Of a stretch of 6,943 nucleotides of DNA, positions 4,048-6,943 are shown in pieces (position 1 is the stretch's first letter; the number at the start of each line of letters is the position of its first letter). The notes beneath the pieces are model-generated. The model worked only from the letters and a program-made list of their open reading frames with translations, searched no databases and was not told the origin of the DNA. The translations under genes were made by a program, and so were the position numbers. The stretch comes from a bacterium (GTDB lineage: Bacteria > UBP18 > UBA7526), in the NCBI GenBank assembly GCA_018903055.1, contig JAHIPW010000184.1:1-6943 (forward strand), given 5' to 3'.

Positions 4048-5751
4048 TTGGTAGAAGCAAGGCAGAGAACCCTGGAAAGAATATTAACCTCAAGCGGGCT
4101 CCTTACTCGGGAACAGTTGAATACTGCCTTAGAAGAGCAGCGCAAGGAGAAGGGGAGACTGGAGAAGGTCATCATACGCCTGAAATTGGCTACCCATGAC
4201 CAAATACTTGATCTCGTTGCTGCTCAACTGGGGATGAAAAGGATAAAATTGGAAGATTATAAGTTTAGTGAGGAAGCCCTGAAGGCCATCCCAGCAAGGA
4301 CCGCCCACCTCTATAGAATGATTCCCATAAAAAAGACCAAGAAGACTTTAACGGTAGCCATGGCTGACCCCTTTGATATCCGCTCCTTAGATGACCTCTC
4401 TCTTCTATTGGACTGTAAGGTAGAGGGGATGGTGGCCCCTGAAGACGAGGTGATGAAGGCCATTGAGAAGAACTATGGTCTGGTTGAGGAGTCTGTAGAA
4501 GAGATGGTGGCCGGTATGGATGAGGAGTTAGAGGTAATACATGAGGAAGAAGGAGCAGAAGAATTAGAAGAGATCGCAGACGAGGCTCCCATCATCAAGC
4601 TGGTCAGTCTCATTATCCTGCAGGCCCTGAAGGAGAGGGTAAGTGATATTCATTTAGAGCCTTTTGAAAAGACCTTTAAAATAAGATATCGGATAGATGG
4701 AGTATTACACGAGAAGACCCCTCCTCCAAAACGCTTCCAGGCAGCCATGCTTTCTCGACTAAAAATCATGGCCGGGATGAATATTGCAGAGAGGAGGCTT
4801 CCCCAGGATGGAAGAATCATGCTCCGGATGCTGGGGCGGGATATCGACCTGAGGGTCTCTTCCTTTCCTTCTCTCTTTGGGGAAAGCATCGTCATGAGAA
4901 TCCTGGATAAGTCCAGTGTTATGCTGGGTTTAGCGGAGGTGGGCTTCCTGTCCGACTCTGAGGAACTCTTCAATTCCCTGATCAAGAGACCCAATGGAAT
5001 CATGCTGGTCACTGGGCCCACGGGAAGTGGAAAGACTACTACTCTATATGCCGCGCTCAATAAGATCAATACCGCGGATGTTAAAATCATCACCGTTGAG
5101 GATCCGGTAGAGTATCATATCTCCGGAATAAACCAGACCCAGGTAAAGCCCAATATCGGTCTCACCTTCGCTCGCTGCCTCCGTTCCATCCTGCGTCAGG
5201 CACCGAACATCATCATGATTGGTGAGATAAGGGATGTGGAGACGGCAGAGATTGCCATAAGAGCCTCCCTAACCGGACATCTTGTCTTCTCTACTCTACA
5301 TACCAACGATGCCCCCTCTGCCGTTACCCGTCTGATGGATATGGGGGTGAAGCCCTTCCTGGTCTCCTCCAGTGTGGCCGGGGTCATGGCCCAAAGGCTG
5401 GTAAGGACCATCTGTTCCGAGTGCCGGGAGGCCTATGAGCCGAGCACCAAAGACCTACTCCTTTTAAATAAAAAGAAAGAAGACTTGAAGGACGGAAAGT
5501 TATATAGAGGGAAGGGATGTTCGGCCTGTACCCATACCGGCTACCGGAAAAGGACCGGGATATTCGAGGTCATGCCTGTTACTGACAGGATAAGGGACCT
5601 CATCCTGGAGAAAGCCCCGGCCGCAACGGTAAAGACCAGAGCTCGGGAGGAGGGGATGAGGACCATGAGGGAGGACGGCTTCCTGAAGGTGGCCCTGGGT
5701 CAGACCACTATTGATGAGGTATTGAGAGTAACCCAATCAGACATTGAGTAG
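4048..5751 (+). CDS. pilB: Type IV pilus extension ATPase PilB (GspE/PulE family)
   Basis: A 567-residue hexameric motor ATPase that powers pilus assembly at the cytoplasmic face of the inner membrane, working with the PilC platform protein. Residues about 7-145 form an N-terminal MshEN/GspE-N domain; 146-178 are a very acidic linker. The N2 domain includes SDIHLEP (199-205) and RYRIDGVLHE (213-222). In the motor domain Walker A is GPTGSGKT (323-330), the Asp box is IITVEDPVEY (348-357), Walker B is IIMIGEIRD with E393, and the His box is TGHLVFSTLHTND (409-421). A zinc site is formed by C456/C459 and C491/C494, typical of PilB/GspE and absent from PilT. The usual RQDPD before Walker B reads RQAPN here. 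A type II secretion GspE cannot be excluded, but the adjacent pilT favours PilB. The start is a TTG with a strong AAGGAG. It is probably transcribed with pilT, 104 bases downstream. Confidence 0.95.
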   Translation: MVEARQRTLERILTSSGLLTREQLNTALEEQRKEKGRLEKVIIRLKLATHDQILDLVAAQLGMKRIKLEDYKFSEEALKAIPARTAHLYRMIPIKKTKKTLTVAMADPFDIRSLDDLSLLLDCKVEGMVAPEDEVMKAIEKNYGLVEESVEEMVAGMDEELEVIHEEEGAEELEEIADEAPIIKLVSLIILQALKERVSDIHLEPFEKTFKIRYRIDGVLHEKTPPPKRFQAAMLSRLKIMAGMNIAERRLPQDGRIMLRMLGRDIDLRVSSFPSLFGESIVMRILDKSSVMLGLAEVGFLSDSEELFNSLIKRPNGIMLVTGPTGSGKTTTLYAALNKINTADVKIITVEDPVEYHISGINQTQVKPNIGLTFARCLRSILRQAPNIIMIGEIRDVETAEIAIRASLTGHLVFSTLHTNDAPSAVTRLMDMGVKPFLVSSSVAGVMAQRLVRTICSECREAYEPSTKDLLLLNKKKEDLKDGKLYRGKGCSACTHTGYRKRTGIFEVMPVTDRIRDLILEKAPAATVKTRAREEGMRTMREDGFLKVALGQTTIDEVLRVTQSDIE

Positions 5752-5855
5752 AATAATATATCGTTTACGGTTTACAGTGAACGGTTTACGGTAAACAGTA
5801 AACAGCGAGGCCATAGGCCGAGCGGGTAAACGGTAAACGATTAGCGAGGTGAAAG
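5752..5855. repeat. pilB-pilT gap with an 11-slot heptamer array (GTTTACG/GTAAACA)
   Basis: From 5763 six heptamers are in register (GTTTACG, GTTTACA, GTGAACG, GTTTACG, GTAAACA, GTAAACA). A 21-base GC-rich interruption (5805-5825, containing GGCCATAGGCC) equals exactly three units, and two more GTAAACG units follow in the same register (5826-5839). GTTTAC and GTAAAC are reverse complements, so bases 5761-5775 can pair with 5826-5840 at 14 of 15 positions. The word AGCGAGG in the interruption (5804-5810) recurs at 5843-5849, where it forms the pilT ribosome-binding site. No terminator is seen, so co-transcription of pilB and pilT is plausible. Confidence 0.88.
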
Positions 5856-6920
5856 ATGTTAGAAGCGGAGAAACTTCTTCAGATGGTGGTGGATCGCAAT
5901 GCCTCTGATCTACATATTCACGTCAACCGTCCACCGGTATTGCGTATTGATGGAAAGTTGCATCCTTTGGATATGAAGTCCTTGAAGCCAGAGGATACCC
6001 AGGCCTTTATGGAGGCCATCTCTCCCCAGAGGTATCAGGAGCAGATAAAGGAGATGGGCTCAGCCGACTTCGGCTATACCTTCAAGGATCAGGGAAGATT
6101 CCGGGTCTGTATTTATAGGCAGATGGGGGCGGTGGCCATATCTATGAGACTCATCCCCACCAAACTTCTTACTTTAGAGGAGCTCGGCCTTCCCGCTTCT
6201 GTTAAGGACCTCTTGCATCGCCCGCGGGGGCTCGTCCTGGTTACCGGGCCCACAGGAAGTGGAAAGACGACTACCTTAGCCACCATGATCGATATCATAA
6301 ATTCTGAGCAGGACTGCCACATCATCACCGTCGAAGATCCTATAGAATACTACCATTCCCATAAGATGAGCATCGTCACCCAGAGGGAGGTGGGCATCGA
6401 TACCCCCTCCTTTGCCGAGGCCTTGGTGCGTGGTCTTCGTCAGGACCCGGATGTCATATTGGTGGGTGAGATGAGGGACTTGGCGACCATCGAAGCGGCC
6501 ATTACGGCGGCAGAGACCGGGCACTTAGTCTTCGCCACATTGCATACCAATGATGCCGCCCAGACGGTGGATCGGGCCATAGATGTCTTTCCTCCCCACC
6601 AGCAACAGCAGATCAGGATGATGCTCTCCGTCTCTCTGGCGGCGGTCTTCTGTCAAAAACTCTTACCCAAAGCAAGTGGCAAGGGAAGGGTGGCGGCCTT
6701 CGAGATCATGATGGTCACTCCGGCCATCGCCAATATGATCCGGGAGATGAAGACCCATAGGCTCCTATCCGCCATCCAGACCGGGACCAAGTATGGGATG
6801 AAGACCATGGACCAGTCCCTCTTTGAGCTCTATCAGAGGGGTCTAATAACCTATCAGGAAGCGATAATTAAATGCCACGATAGGGAAGAGATGCAGAAGC
6901 TCATTCAGGAAAAGAGATAA
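5856..6920 (+). CDS. pilT: Type IV pilus retraction ATPase PilT
   Basis: A 354-residue hexameric ATPase that depolymerises pili to drive retraction (twitching, DNA uptake). The length is normal for PilT. The N-terminal PAS-like domain (1-100) contains SDLHIHVNRPPVLRIDGKL (17-35). Walker A is GPTGSGKT (131-138), the Asp box is IITVEDPIEY (156-165), and Walker B follows RQDPDVILVGEMRD with E205. The His box is TGHLVFATLHTND (221-233). The retraction signature AIRNLIRE appears as AIANMIRE (290-297), keeping the key hydrophobic and Arg-Glu positions. There is no CxxC zinc pair, which separates it from PilB. ATG 5856 follows GAGG (5846-5849). The stop TAA (6918-6920) overlaps the ATG of a following gene by one base, the sign of an operon continuing to the right. 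Confidence 0.96.
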   Translation: MLEAEKLLQMVVDRNASDLHIHVNRPPVLRIDGKLHPLDMKSLKPEDTQAFMEAISPQRYQEQIKEMGSADFGYTFKDQGRFRVCIYRQMGAVAISMRLIPTKLLTLEELGLPASVKDLLHRPRGLVLVTGPTGSGKTTTLATMIDIINSEQDCHIITVEDPIEYYHSHKMSIVTQREVGIDTPSFAEALVRGLRQDPDVILVGEMRDLATIEAAITAAETGHLVFATLHTNDAAQTVDRAIDVFPPHQQQQIRMMLSVSLAAVFCQKLLPKASGKGRVAAFEIMMVTPAIANMIREMKTHRLLSAIQTGTKYGMKTMDQSLFELYQRGLITYQEAIIKCHDREEMQKLIQEKR

Positions 6921-6943
6921 TGGTAGAAAAGAGACTCAGAAAA
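6920..6943 (+). CDS. Start of a further operon gene (truncated by window end)
   Basis: An ATG at 6920-6922 overlaps the pilT stop as TAATG and stays open to the window end, reading MVEKRLRK. AGGA at 6907-6910 is a possible ribosome-binding site, nine bases before the ATG. The opening resembles the basic N-termini of PilB/GspE-type MshEN domains, and pilus loci often continue with another ATPase, pilC or pilM, but eight codons are too few to identify it. Confidence 0.4.

Noticed and set aside
3806-4093. Minus-strand open frame of 95 codons opposite the pilB leader
   Set aside because: Most of it reads through the heptamer array, giving a low-complexity peptide of repeated QA, KPQA and SCRSQ-like units. 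It overlaps the start of pilB and has no family resemblance.
4650-5093. Minus-strand open frame of 147 codons inside pilB
   Set aside because: It is antisense to the highly conserved N2 and Walker A region of pilB and is a codon-bias shadow. The same kind of shadow appears opposite the Walker A region of pilT (6113-6328).

Overview
This window looks like a chromosomal contig from an uncultivated, probably anaerobic, Gram-negative-type bacterium. The pointers are type IV pilus ATPases, AGA/AGG-rich arginine codons, Lys/Glu-rich proteins, and very unusual repeat-filled gaps between genes. The gap style (degenerate AATCCGAA, ATCCGTGCTAATCTGTG, GTAAACGGTAAACAG and GGCTACAGGCTTG word arrays) reminds me of genomes from candidate phyla such as Omnitrophota or Aerophobota. 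That is an impression from memory, not a placement.

Layout, all genes on the + strand: tail of an unrecognised gene (3-62); a 391-base repeat-filled gap; a sugar-phosphate isomerase/epimerase-like TIM barrel (454-1434); a repeat gap; a stand-alone DnaQ-type DEDDh exonuclease (1706-2305); a repeat gap; a P-loop kinase/ATPase of unknown substrate (about 2500-3147); a gap that is one long imperfect palindrome; a small DUF3006-like protein (3424-3642); a 405-base gap with a good sigma-70-like promoter, an 18-unit heptamer array and twin hairpins; pilB (4048-5751, TTG start); a 104-base array gap; pilT (5856-6920); and the first codons of a further gene overlapping the pilT stop by one base.

PilB (extension) and PilT (retraction) form the only clear functional unit: the opposing cytoplasmic motors of a type IV pilus, probably co-transcribed from the promoter near 3751 with the gene that follows. 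The four upstream genes have no obvious shared pathway and are separated by long gaps.

The strongest unexplained signal is in the gaps, about a quarter of the window. Five of the six carry at least one strictly phased tandem array of a short word with a fixed period (7, 8 or 10 bases) but a word private to that location: AAAGTGGG, TAATCGG, GGGAAACG, TTTAGTA, CGGTTAAAAA and its inverted partner AACTGATATT, AGTCAAT, GGCTTGC, ACTTATTA, GTTTACG/GTAAACA. The sixth gap (2306-2499) has words in both orientations and hairpins but no phased array. Many words fit one grammar, T-N(k)-C-R-G. Arrays run into stop codons and up to ribosome-binding sites, and several are arranged as inverted pairs. I see no tRNA, rRNA, CRISPR array, insertion sequence or convincing intrinsic terminator.
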